In this document: in pieces, positions 9,382 to 16,673 of the stretch
How positions within the stretch are numbered: position 1 is the stretch's first letter
Layout: every line of letters begins with the position of its first letter
Source: Lentzea sp. NBRC 105346
Lineage (GTDB): Bacteria; Actinomycetota; Actinomycetes; Mycobacteriales; Pseudonocardiaceae
Length of the DNA stretch: 64,000 nucleotides
Reading direction: 5' to 3'
NCBI RefSeq assembly: GCF_030269605.1
Contig: NZ_BSTQ01000013.1
Span: forward strand, 186,001-250,000
Notes under the pieces: generated by a model
The model's input: the letters and a program-made list of their open reading frames with translations, nothing else
Told to the model about the DNA's origin: nothing
Databases searched by the model: none
Translations under genes and position numbers: made by a program

Positions 9382-10005
9382 GTGTCCCCGCCTGACTACA
9401 CCTCCACCACCTCACCCGACTGTGTCGCCTCGCGACCCGGCTCGCTGGGCGAGCGCTTCCTCCAATCTGCCTTCAATACGGAGGATCGCGCCAGAAAGTT
9501 CTACGAGGACCAGGTAGTCGACCGTCTCAACCACGAGATGGCGGCGTTCGTGCGCCGGATGGAGCTGGCGTTCATCGCGACCTCGGACTCCGATGGGGAG
9601 TGTGATGCGACGTTGAGAGCGGGTGAGCCGGGGTTCATCCGCGTGCTCGACGACCGGCATGTCGCGTATCCGGAGTTCCGCGGCAACGGCGTCATGGCGA
9701 GCCTCGGCAACATCAAGGAGAACCCGCACGTCGGCATGCTCATGGTCGACTTCACCCGCGACCTGATCGGACTGCACGTCAACGGGCGTGCGGAGATCGT
9801 CGAGGACGACGAGTTCCGCCGGATGTACGACGTCGACGAGCGCAAGGCCGAGCGGTGGGTCGTGGTCGAGATCGAAGAGGCGTACATCCACTGCCGCAAG
9901 CACATCCCGCGGATGGTCGCGGTCGACCGCAACCGCGACTGGGGCACCGACGACGTCAAACGCAAGGGAGGCGACTACTTCGGCGTCCGATCGTCGCGCG
10001 CCTAA
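9382..10005 (+). CDS. Pyridoxamine 5'-phosphate oxidase-like FMN-binding protein
   Basis: 207 aa with GTG start. The split-barrel flavin-binding fold of the PNPOx-like family is suggested by the central stretch FIATSDSDGECDATLRAGEP, then FRGNGVMASLGNI, then VGMLMVDFTRDLIGLHVNG. The family uses FMN, F420 or haem to reduce small molecules; the exact cofactor is not clear here. It is divergent from the flavohemoglobin gene across about 230 bases that contain no other gene, and both could belong to nitrosative or redox stress defence. Followed by a very strong hairpin. Confidence 0.8.
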   Translation: MSPPDYTSTTSPDCVASRPGSLGERFLQSAFNTEDRARKFYEDQVVDRLNHEMAAFVRRMELAFIATSDSDGECDATLRAGEPGFIRVLDDRHVAYPEFRGNGVMASLGNIKENPHVGMLMVDFTRDLIGLHVNGRAEIVEDDEFRRMYDVDERKAERWVVVEIEEAYIHCRKHIPRMVAVDRNRDWGTDDVKRKGGDYFGVRSSRA

Positions 10006-10019
10006 CCCCTCGTTTTTCG

Positions 10020-10072
10020 GTCACGCGGGAGCCCCGCGATGCGTGTCATGCATCGCGGGGCTCCCGCGTGAC
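10020..10072. terminator. Strong rho-independent type hairpin
   Basis: The 23-base arms 10020-10042 and 10050-10072 are perfect complements around a seven-base loop. A GTTTTTC run lies just before the hairpin on the plus strand. It is 15 bases after the stop of the flavin-binding protein and should end that transcript. Confidence 0.85.
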
Positions 10073-10101
10073 GTTCGCCGGGCCGGTGTGAGGCAAACAA
10101 G

Positions 10102-10131
10102 TTGCCCTAGCTAACTATCTCCGGATATAGT
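10102..10131 (+). promoter_or_regulatory. Probable promoter of the DHA2 efflux gene
   Basis: TTGCCC (10102-10107) and TATAGT (10126-10131) are separated by 18 bases, matching a housekeeping-type promoter. The -10 box lies inside a 20-base palindrome, so repressor binding would block polymerase. Confidence 0.5.
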
Positions 10132-10132
10132 T
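10113..10132. promoter_or_regulatory. Palindromic operator candidate for the efflux gene
   Basis: AACTAT and ATAGTT (10113-10118, 10127-10132) flank a self-complementary TCCGGA centre. Only one position pair breaks the symmetry. Further AGTT/AACT halves lie on both sides (10101-10104, 10142-10145). Size and symmetry suit a MarR, TetR or PadR dimer, but no such regulator gene is adjacent. Confidence 0.55.
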
Positions 10133-10160
10133 GTTTTACCGCAACTAACCGGAGGTGTGC

Positions 10161-11858
10161 TTGAACCGGCATCGGGAGATCCTCGAGGCGCTCTCAGGGC
10201 TCTGGACGGCCCTGCTCGTCGCGATTCTCAGCTCGACGATCGTGGCGAACGCGCTCCCGACGATCCTCGCCGAGCTCAAGGGCACGCAGACCCAGTACAC
10301 CTGGGTCGTGACGGCGATGCTGCTCGCCTCCACCGCCAGCACCCCGGTGTGGGGCAAGCTCGCCGACCTGTTCAGCAAGAAGCTGCTGATGCAGGTCAGC
10401 ATCACGATCTTCACGGTCGGATCGGTGCTGGCCGGCTTCAGCCAGGACATGGGCCAGCTCATCGCGTTCCGCGCGGTGCAGGGCCTCGGCATGGGCGGCG
10501 TGCAGGCGCTCGCGCAGGTGATCGTCGGTGCGATGATCAGCCCGCGCGAGCGCGGCCGCTACAGCGGTTACACCGGCATGGTCATCGCCGCCGGCACGGT
10601 CGGCGGGCCGCTCGTCGGCGGGTTCGTGGTCGACACGCCGTGGCTCGGCTGGCGCTGGTGCTTCTTCGTCGTCGTGCCGCTCGCCGCCATCGCGCTGGCG
10701 ATCCTCGGCCGCACCCTGCACCTGCCCACGGTCAAGCAGCATGTCAAGATCGACTACTTGGGCGCCACGCTGGTCACCGGCGGCGTCAGCCTGGTGCTGC
10801 TGTGGGTGAGCTTCGCGGGCAAGGACTTCGCGTGGTTCTCCGGCGAGAGCCTCGCCTACGCGGCCGGCGCCCTGCTCGTCTTCGCGGCGGCGTTCTTCGT
10901 CGAACGCCGGCACAGCTCGCCGGTCATCCCGTTCCGTCTCTTCCGCAACCGGACCGTCGTGCTCGCCATGCTCGGCGGCATCGCGGTCGGCACCGCGATG
11001 TTCGGCGCCAGCGTGTTCATGGGCCAGTACTTCCAGATCTCCCGCGGCTTCTCACCGACCAAGGCCGGTCTGCTGACCGTCCCGCTGGTGCTCGGACTGA
11101 GCGTGTCTTCGACGGTGTCCGGGCAGCTGATCTCCCGGCACGGCAAGTGGAAGGGCTTCCTGGTCACCGGTGCGTTCTCGCTGGTCATCGGCCTGGCGTT
11201 GCTCGGCACGATCGACCACGGCACGAACCTCGTGCTGATGGGCGCCTACCTGCTGCTGGTCGGGGTCGGCGTCGGCCTGACGATGCAGAACCTCGTGCTC
11301 GCCGTGCAGAACGGCGTGAGCCTCGCCGACCTCGGCGTCGCCAGCTCGACCGCCACGTTCATGCGCTCGCTCGGCGGCACGGCCGGTGTCTCCGTGCTCG
11401 GCGCGATCCTGGCGAGCCACGTGAGCACGAAGACGCTCGGGTCGCTGACCCCGGCGGTCCGCGAGTCCTACGGCGACGCGATGGGCGAGCTGTTCGCCAT
11501 CGCGGCCGTCCTCGCGGTGTTCACCGTGGTCGCAGTGCTGATGATCAAGGAGTCACCACTCCGGACGTCCGTCGATGTCACCCGCCCGGAGTCTGGTGCA
11601 CGCACAGTGGACACTGAGCTTGCTTCACCTGTGGATGGTGAACTGCGGATTGTGGATAAGTCCACCTCGGGTGTGGACAAGCTGTTGGTACGTGTGGGTG
11701 ACGGTAATCAAGAGGTCGCCGCGCGTTCGGCTGCGCTGCGCTCAACACAGAACTCGTTGCCCTCGGGGTCCAGCAGCGTCACCCAGCCCGTGCCGTCGGG
11801 CCTGCGGTGGTCCTCGAACACCGTCGCCCCGCGCGAGATGAGCCGCTCGACCTCCTGA
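10161..11858 (+). CDS. MFS transporter, DHA2 (EmrB/QacA) drug efflux family
   Basis: 565 aa, with about 14 hydrophobic segments, as in the DHA2 family of proton-driven drug exporters. Visible signatures include WGKLADLFSKK (MFS motif A type) and the AGTVGGPLVGGF stretch of motif C. The TTG at 10161 is preferred because GGAGG ends five bases before it; the GTG at 10155 overlaps that ribosome site. The last 50 codons read through the complement of the convergent VOC gene, ending in a low-hydrophobicity tail (SSSVTQPVPSG) unlike transporter sequence. The true protein may be shorter in its relatives. Confidence 0.9.
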   Translation: MNRHREILEALSGLWTALLVAILSSTIVANALPTILAELKGTQTQYTWVVTAMLLASTASTPVWGKLADLFSKKLLMQVSITIFTVGSVLAGFSQDMGQLIAFRAVQGLGMGGVQALAQVIVGAMISPRERGRYSGYTGMVIAAGTVGGPLVGGFVVDTPWLGWRWCFFVVVPLAAIALAILGRTLHLPTVKQHVKIDYLGATLVTGGVSLVLLWVSFAGKDFAWFSGESLAYAAGALLVFAAAFFVERRHSSPVIPFRLFRNRTVVLAMLGGIAVGTAMFGASVFMGQYFQISRGFSPTKAGLLTVPLVLGLSVSSTVSGQLISRHGKWKGFLVTGAFSLVIGLALLGTIDHGTNLVLMGAYLLLVGVGVGLTMQNLVLAVQNGVSLADLGVASSTATFMRSLGGTAGVSVLGAILASHVSTKTLGSLTPAVRESYGDAMGELFAIAAVLAVFTVVAVLMIKESPLRTSVDVTRPESGARTVDTELASPVDGELRIVDKSTSGVDKLLVRVGDGNQEVAARSAALRSTQNSLPSGSSSVTQPVPSGLRWSSNTVAPREMSRSTS

Positions 11859-12091
11859 TCGCGCGTCACGTCCGTCGGCTGCAGGCAGACGTGCAGCCGG
11901 TTCTTGACCGCCTTCTTCTCGGGCACCTGGATGAACAGGTACTGGATGCCGTTCGGCAGGAGGACGAGGCACTCGGGGTCGCCGGGGTTGTCGTCCGGGT
12001 GCACGGGCAGGCCGAGCACCTCGCCCCACCACTTGGCCTGCTCGTAGGCGTTCGCGCAGTCAACGGTGACGTTGTGAATCTCGGAGGTCAT
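11708..12091 (-). CDS. VOC superfamily (glyoxalase/bleomycin-resistance-like) protein
   Basis: 127 aa. One VOC module with the two half-repeats expected for the fold: HNVTVDCANAYEQAKWWGEV at the N-terminus, and LHVCLQPTD through TLLDPEGNEFCV near the end. Members bind a metal and act as lyases, isomerases, dioxygenases or resistance proteins; no specific activity can be named. The first His and the final Glu positions of the metal site appear kept. It is encoded opposite the end of the efflux gene with a 151-base coding overlap. Confidence 0.82.
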   Translation of the reverse strand: MTSEIHNVTVDCANAYEQAKWWGEVLGLPVHPDDNPGDPECLVLLPNGIQYLFIQVPEKKAVKNRLHVCLQPTDVTRDQEVERLISRGATVFEDHRRPDGTGWVTLLDPEGNEFCVERSAAERAATS

Positions 12092-12149
12092 GGACTGATC
12101 TTCGGCTAGTCTGGCCGTACCGCCACCTCATTTTGTGAGAGGGCGTGAC

Positions 12150-13505
12150 ATGAGGCTGTTCACCACGGCCGCGATCCTCCTGAGTCTCCTCACCACCACC
12201 GAAGCCCACGCCGGCCCGTGCACCCGTGTCGCCACGGACGCCGAGTTGCAGGCCGCGGTCGCCAAACCCGGCTGCGTGCGGGTCGAGGACGGCACCTATG
12301 CGGCACTCACCATCTCGGCGAACGACGTGCACCTCAAGGCGCGCAAGCGGTTGGGCGCCGGGTTCACCGCGGGCACGGTGATCGTCACCGGTTCGAACGT
12401 GACGGTCGAGGGCTTCACCTTCACCGGCGGCGCGAACTTCCGGCTGCAGGACTCCGTCGGCTCGCGCATCACCCGCAGCAGGTTCGCTTCGTCCGCGGCC
12501 GAGTTCGTCCAGGTCTTCGGGCAGAAGGGCGACCGCAACCGCGTCGACCACAACGAGCTGGGACCCAAGGCGCAGCAGGGCCACATGGTCCAGGTCGGCA
12601 AGAACCCGTACACACCGACGAACACGTTGGTGGACCACAACTATCTGCACGACCTGGCGTTCGGCGTCCAGGGCGGCGAGGCGTTGCGGGTCGGCGGGTT
12701 CGGGCCGCCCGGCGACTACTTCCACGCGCACACCGTGTTCGAGTACAACCTGCTCGTCCACTGCGACGGCGACCAGGAGGTGTTGTCGCTCAAGAGCTCC
12801 GCGAACGTGTTCCGCTACAACACCGTCCGCGCGTCCACCGGCGAGATCAACATCCGGGCCGGGCAGGCCAACGAGATCCACGGCAACTTCGTGTTCGCGG
12901 ACGGGGTGAAGGGTGCCCACGGCATCCGGCTGAGCGAGGACGACCACAAGATCTACAACAACTACGTCGAGACCGTCGAGGACGCCTTCCTGCTGTTCCC
13001 CGGCGACGAGAAGCCCGGCAACCCGCCGCCCGGCGTGCCGCCTTCGGGACCGTTCACCGGCCACGCCCAGGTGCGCAACGCCGTGGTCGCGGGCAACACG
13101 TTCATCACCACCGGCCGGGCCGTCGACTTCGGTGGTGGCGTGAAGCCGCCGGACAACCTCACGTTCGTGAACAACCTCATCCGCTCGGACGGCCTCAACG
13201 TCGGCAACGGCGCGACGCCGACCAACTCGACGTTCCGCTCGAACCTGTTGTTCGGCGGAGAGCCCGGCGTGTCCGGTCCGGGGTTCGTCCAGGCGGATCC
13301 GAAGCTCGTCCGGCGGGACGGTTTGCTGCGGCCCGGCTGGAACAGTCCGGCGCTGCGCGCGGGCGTCGCCGGTTACACCAGGGACGACGTGCTGGGCCGC
13401 AAACGCCTGTCGCCGCCGGACATCGGCGCGATCGAGGCCTCGGCGTGGTGGTCGCACCCGCGTCGCGCGCCGCTCACCCCGGCCGACGTGGGTCCGTGGT
13501 CGTGA
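12150..13505 (+). CDS. Secreted right-handed beta-helix protein, PL6-like polysaccharide lyase
   Basis: 451 aa. A Sec signal peptide (MRLFTTAAILLSLLTTTEAHA) is followed by a parallel beta-helix. Segments match polysaccharide lyase family 6 (alginate lyase, chondroitinase B): GGEALRVG (family form GGETIRIG), EVLSLKSS (EIISNKSS) and INIRAG (LTLRHG). The Lys and Arg that act as catalytic base and acid in chondroitinase B are both present, but RHG has become RAG. The family cleaves uronate-containing glycans by beta-elimination. ATG 12150 follows a GAGAGG site and is preferred over a GTG at 12135. It ends in a large hairpin. Confidence 0.8.
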   Translation: MRLFTTAAILLSLLTTTEAHAGPCTRVATDAELQAAVAKPGCVRVEDGTYAALTISANDVHLKARKRLGAGFTAGTVIVTGSNVTVEGFTFTGGANFRLQDSVGSRITRSRFASSAAEFVQVFGQKGDRNRVDHNELGPKAQQGHMVQVGKNPYTPTNTLVDHNYLHDLAFGVQGGEALRVGGFGPPGDYFHAHTVFEYNLLVHCDGDQEVLSLKSSANVFRYNTVRASTGEINIRAGQANEIHGNFVFADGVKGAHGIRLSEDDHKIYNNYVETVEDAFLLFPGDEKPGNPPPGVPPSGPFTGHAQVRNAVVAGNTFITTGRAVDFGGGVKPPDNLTFVNNLIRSDGLNVGNGATPTNSTFRSNLLFGGEPGVSGPGFVQADPKLVRRDGLLRPGWNSPALRAGVAGYTRDDVLGRKRLSPPDIGAIEASAWWSHPRRAPLTPADVGPWS

Positions 13506-13506
13506 A

Positions 13507-13563
13507 GTGCCGTTAAGGCCACCTTTACTGCGTTGAGCGCAGTGATGGTGGCCTTAACGGCAC
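13507..13563. terminator. Bidirectional hairpin terminator
   Basis: The 17-base arms 13507-13523 and 13547-13563 are perfect complements. An inner ACTGCG/CGCAGT stem (13527-13532, 13538-13543) lies around a short loop. It sits between two convergent genes and contains the stop codon of the minus-strand SARP gene. Confidence 0.8.
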
Positions 13564-16548
13564 ACCCAGCTCGTGGTGGATCTGGGTGGCGCGGGCTTGG
13601 TGTGACGCGGCGGCCTCGGCGGCGCCCGACCGCCGGGCGATCTCCGCCAGCACCATGAGGTCCTCGGCCTCGTGCAGCCGCTGACCGCCGTGCCGGTGGA
13701 GGTGGATGGCGCGTTCGACCCAGGTTCGCGCGTCGTCGTGGTCCTCCCCGGCGAGGCACACCCGGCCGCGCGTGCGCAGGGCGCGGCCCGCGTGCTTGCC
13801 GCCGAACCGTTCGGCCAGCGCGACCGCCTCGTCCGCGAACCCGGCCGCGGTGGCCGCGTCGCCGAGCGCCAGCTCGACCTCGGCCAGCAGCGCGAGCACC
13901 CCGAGCTGCTCGGGGCGGTTGGCGTGGGCGCCCAACGCGAGCGCCGCCTGTTCGGCGAGCGCGCGTGCCTCGTGCGGGTTCCGGCGGGCCTCGGCGAGAC
14001 CGCCGAGCGCGTCGGCCACGGCGTGCCGGGCGCCGAGCTCCTCGGCCAGCGTGTGCGCCAGCCGGAAGCAGCCCTCCGCGTGGACCGGGTCGCCCGCGCG
14101 CACGCTCACGTGGCCGAGCCCGAGCAGGCTGTACAGCTCGTGGTACGGGCGGCGGCCCGTACCGTGCTCGTCGAGCGCGGCGCGGAAGTACTCCTCGGCC
14201 TGGCCGAGCGCGCCGCGTTCGAGCTGCGCCCAGCCCATCCGCTCCAGCGCGAACGACCGGTGGTGCGGGTCGCCGGCCGCGAGCCGCAGGCATCGTTGCG
14301 CGGTTTCGGCGCCCGCGTCCGCCAGTCCCGATCGCACCTCGGCCATCGCGAGCCCCACCAGGCCGAGGATCTGTGAGTCGGTGCAACCGTTGACCACACC
14401 GATCGTGAACGACCGCTGGTGCAGCTCGGCGGCCGTGGCCAGCTCGCCGATCATGTCGTAGGTGTTGGCGAGGTTGTTCAGCACGGTGATCGTGCCCGAC
14501 CAGTCGTCCAGCGACTCGAACAGCTCGAGCGCGCTGAGGTTGTGCTCGATCGCCTGGTCGTGCGCGCCCTGCGTGAACATCGCCAGCGCGAGGCCGCAAT
14601 GCATGGCCGCGCGGAGGTGCGGCCACCCGGTGTGCTCGGCCGAGGCCAGGCCGAGCGCGGCCGCCCGCACCCAGTCGGTGGTGTTCTGACGCAGCCAGAA
14701 GTGGGTGCGCAACGCGTCGGCCAGGTGCACGCACCGGTCGTCGAAACCGCGTTCGTGCGCCAGTTCCAGGCCGGCCTGGAGGTTGCGTGCCTCGGTCGCG
14801 AACCACGCCGAGGCGCTCGCCTCGTCGGGGAACTCCGGCGCCTCCGCGCGGGCCGGCCGGGGCAGCCGCAGGAACGCGGGCATCAGCACGCGGCCCGCGG
14901 CGTCGGCGGCCGCGATGTGGTGGTCCAGCCACCGGGTCAGCGCCGCGTCGCGGCCGCTCTGGCGGTCCTCGGTCGCGGACCGCTCGGCGGCGTAGCGGCG
15001 GACCAGGTCGTGCATCCGGTACCGGCCCGGCCCGTGCGGCGTGACCAGATGTGCCGCGTGCAGTGCGGCCAACGGTTTCCCGGCGGATCGTCCGAGCAGT
15101 GCCGCCGCCGCGTCCTCGCCGAAGTCGGTGCCCGGCGCGACCGCGAGGTACCGCAGCAGCCTGCGCGGGATCGCGGGCAAAGCCTTGTAGGACAACGTGA
15201 ACGCGACCTCGGTGGTCGTGTCGGCGGGTGGGGTCCGCAGCCTGGCCACGGCGTCCGCGATGCGGTCGTCCGGCGTGACCGCGAGGTTGCCCGCGACCAC
15301 CCGCAGGGTCAGCGGGAGGTGGCCGCACGCCTCGGCGAGCTGACGGGTGGCCTCGGGTTCCGCCGCGACCCGGTGCGCACCGAGCAGCTGTTCGAGGAGC
15401 TCGTGCGACTCGTGGTCGTCCAGCACGTCCAGGCCGATGTGCCGGGCGCCGGGCACCTCCAGCGCGGTGCGGCTGGTGACGACGACCGCGCAGCCCTCCG
15501 GCACCGGCAGCAGCGGCTCGACCTGCGCGGCCCTCGTCGCGTTGTCGAGGACCATCAGCACCCGTTTGCCCTGCAGGGCCGACCGGAGCAGCGCTGCCGG
15601 GTCGGCGCCGGTCCGCTTCGCGCCGAGCGCGTCGAGAAAGATCGGCACCGCGTCGCCGAGGTTGCTGCCCAGGTAGAGCCGCCCGTCCGGGAAGTTCGCG
15701 GTGTGCGCCCAGTGCACGGCCAGCGCGCTCTTGCCGACGCCGGCGACGCCGCTGATCACGGTCAGGCCGGTGGTGATGCTCGTCAGGTGCGTGTCGCGGC
15801 CGACGAAGTGCGGCAGGTCCACCGGCAGCTGCTCGGGAGCGCCGTTGCGCGCGGCCTGCACGGTGTCGCGCAGCTGCCGCAGCTCAGCGCTCGGCTCACC
15901 TCCTCGTTCGAGCCACAGGCGCATGCGGAACCGCCGGTACACCTCGAGCGCCGCGGCGTGCTCGCCCCGCTCGTGCTCGGCGCGCATGAGCAGCTCGACC
16001 GGGCGTTCCCGCAGCGGGAAGGCCTCGACGAAGGACACGAGGTCGGGCCGCGGGTCCTCGTTCGGGTAACGCACCCGTACCAGCTCGATCCACTCCTGCC
16101 ACGCGTCGGCCCGTTTGGCATCGAGATCGCCGGCGATCTCGGCCATCACGCCGCCGAGCGCCGGTCCGCGCCACAACGCCAGCGCCTCGCGGAACGTCCG
16201 CGCCGCGTGCCGGTCCTGTCCCCGCGCGCGCAGCAGCCGGGCCTCGTTGACCAGCTCGTCGAACGCGTGCGCGTCGAGGTCGCCGACCAGCTCGAAACCC
16301 GCTTCGCTCGTGGTCACCCCGACGCCCTGCCGGCGCAGCTTCAGGGCGCACTTGACCAGCTGGTTGCGCGCGGTGGCGGGCGGCATGCCGTCCCACACCA
16401 GCGCGGCGACGCGGTCCCACGGCACGAGCGAGCCGGCATGCACCGCGAGGGCGGCGGTGAACCGCTGCTGGCGAGGTCCGCCCAGGTCGAGCCGCGTTCC
16501 GCCCGACCATGCCTCCAACGGTCCGAGCACCCGGAACTCGATCGACAC
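13525..16548 (-). CDS. SARP/AfsR-type regulator with NB-ARC and TPR domains
   Basis: 1007 aa. Residues 3-95 form an OmpR-like winged helix and 100-240 a bacterial transcriptional activation domain, together the SARP module that activates secondary-metabolite genes. An NB-ARC ATPase follows, with P-loop GVAGVGKS near 265, Walker B VLMVLDN near 333 and RMHDLVRRY (the MHD motif) near 510. TPR-type helical repeats fill residues 560-1000. The GTG at 16548 fits the conserved SIEFRVLGPLEAW opening; a longer frame upstream only reads through the promoter region. It is divergent from clpB and 46 bases from the HAIR site. A cluster-specific or global regulator; its target is unknown. Confidence 0.9.
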   Translation of the reverse strand: MSIEFRVLGPLEAWSGGTRLDLGGPRQQRFTAALAVHAGSLVPWDRVAALVWDGMPPATARNQLVKCALKLRRQGVGVTTSEAGFELVGDLDAHAFDELVNEARLLRARGQDRHAARTFREALALWRGPALGGVMAEIAGDLDAKRADAWQEWIELVRVRYPNEDPRPDLVSFVEAFPLRERPVELLMRAEHERGEHAAALEVYRRFRMRLWLERGGEPSAELRQLRDTVQAARNGAPEQLPVDLPHFVGRDTHLTSITTGLTVISGVAGVGKSALAVHWAHTANFPDGRLYLGSNLGDAVPIFLDALGAKRTGADPAALLRSALQGKRVLMVLDNATRAAQVEPLLPVPEGCAVVVTSRTALEVPGARHIGLDVLDDHESHELLEQLLGAHRVAAEPEATRQLAEACGHLPLTLRVVAGNLAVTPDDRIADAVARLRTPPADTTTEVAFTLSYKALPAIPRRLLRYLAVAPGTDFGEDAAAALLGRSAGKPLAALHAAHLVTPHGPGRYRMHDLVRRYAAERSATEDRQSGRDAALTRWLDHHIAAADAAGRVLMPAFLRLPRPARAEAPEFPDEASASAWFATEARNLQAGLELAHERGFDDRCVHLADALRTHFWLRQNTTDWVRAAALGLASAEHTGWPHLRAAMHCGLALAMFTQGAHDQAIEHNLSALELFESLDDWSGTITVLNNLANTYDMIGELATAAELHQRSFTIGVVNGCTDSQILGLVGLAMAEVRSGLADAGAETAQRCLRLAAGDPHHRSFALERMGWAQLERGALGQAEEYFRAALDEHGTGRRPYHELYSLLGLGHVSVRAGDPVHAEGCFRLAHTLAEELGARHAVADALGGLAEARRNPHEARALAEQAALALGAHANRPEQLGVLALLAEVELALGDAATAAGFADEAVALAERFGGKHAGRALRTRGRVCLAGEDHDDARTWVERAIHLHRHGGQRLHEAEDLMVLAEIARRSGAAEAAASHQARATQIHHELGVPLRPPSLRSTQ

Positions 16549-16594
16549 GCGGTGATTGTATGGATGCGAAACGTGATTCCGTGGCCGTTTAGAA

Positions 16595-16615
16595 GTTGAG
16601 CGGAACACACTCAAC
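16595..16615. promoter_or_regulatory. HspR operator (HAIR) of clpB
   Basis: GTTGAGC, seven bases, then ACTCAAC. The arms extend to a perfect AAGTTGAG/CTCAACTT inverted repeat (16593-16600 and 16610-16617). It lies 58 bases before clpB and 46 bases from the divergent SARP gene. Confidence 0.88.
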
Positions 16616-16673
16616 TTTTCTGACGTTGTGCGGGATGATGGTCCGTGCGGAAGGCTGACCACGAGGTGGAGGA

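Noticed and set aside
10155..10160. GTG start for the DHA2 pump at 10155
   Set aside because: It overlaps the GGAGG ribosome site; the TTG at 10161 has correct spacing.
16549..16662. Longer N-terminus for the SARP regulator
   Set aside because: The added 38 residues overlap the HAIR site and lack conservation; the family begins at SIEFRVLG.
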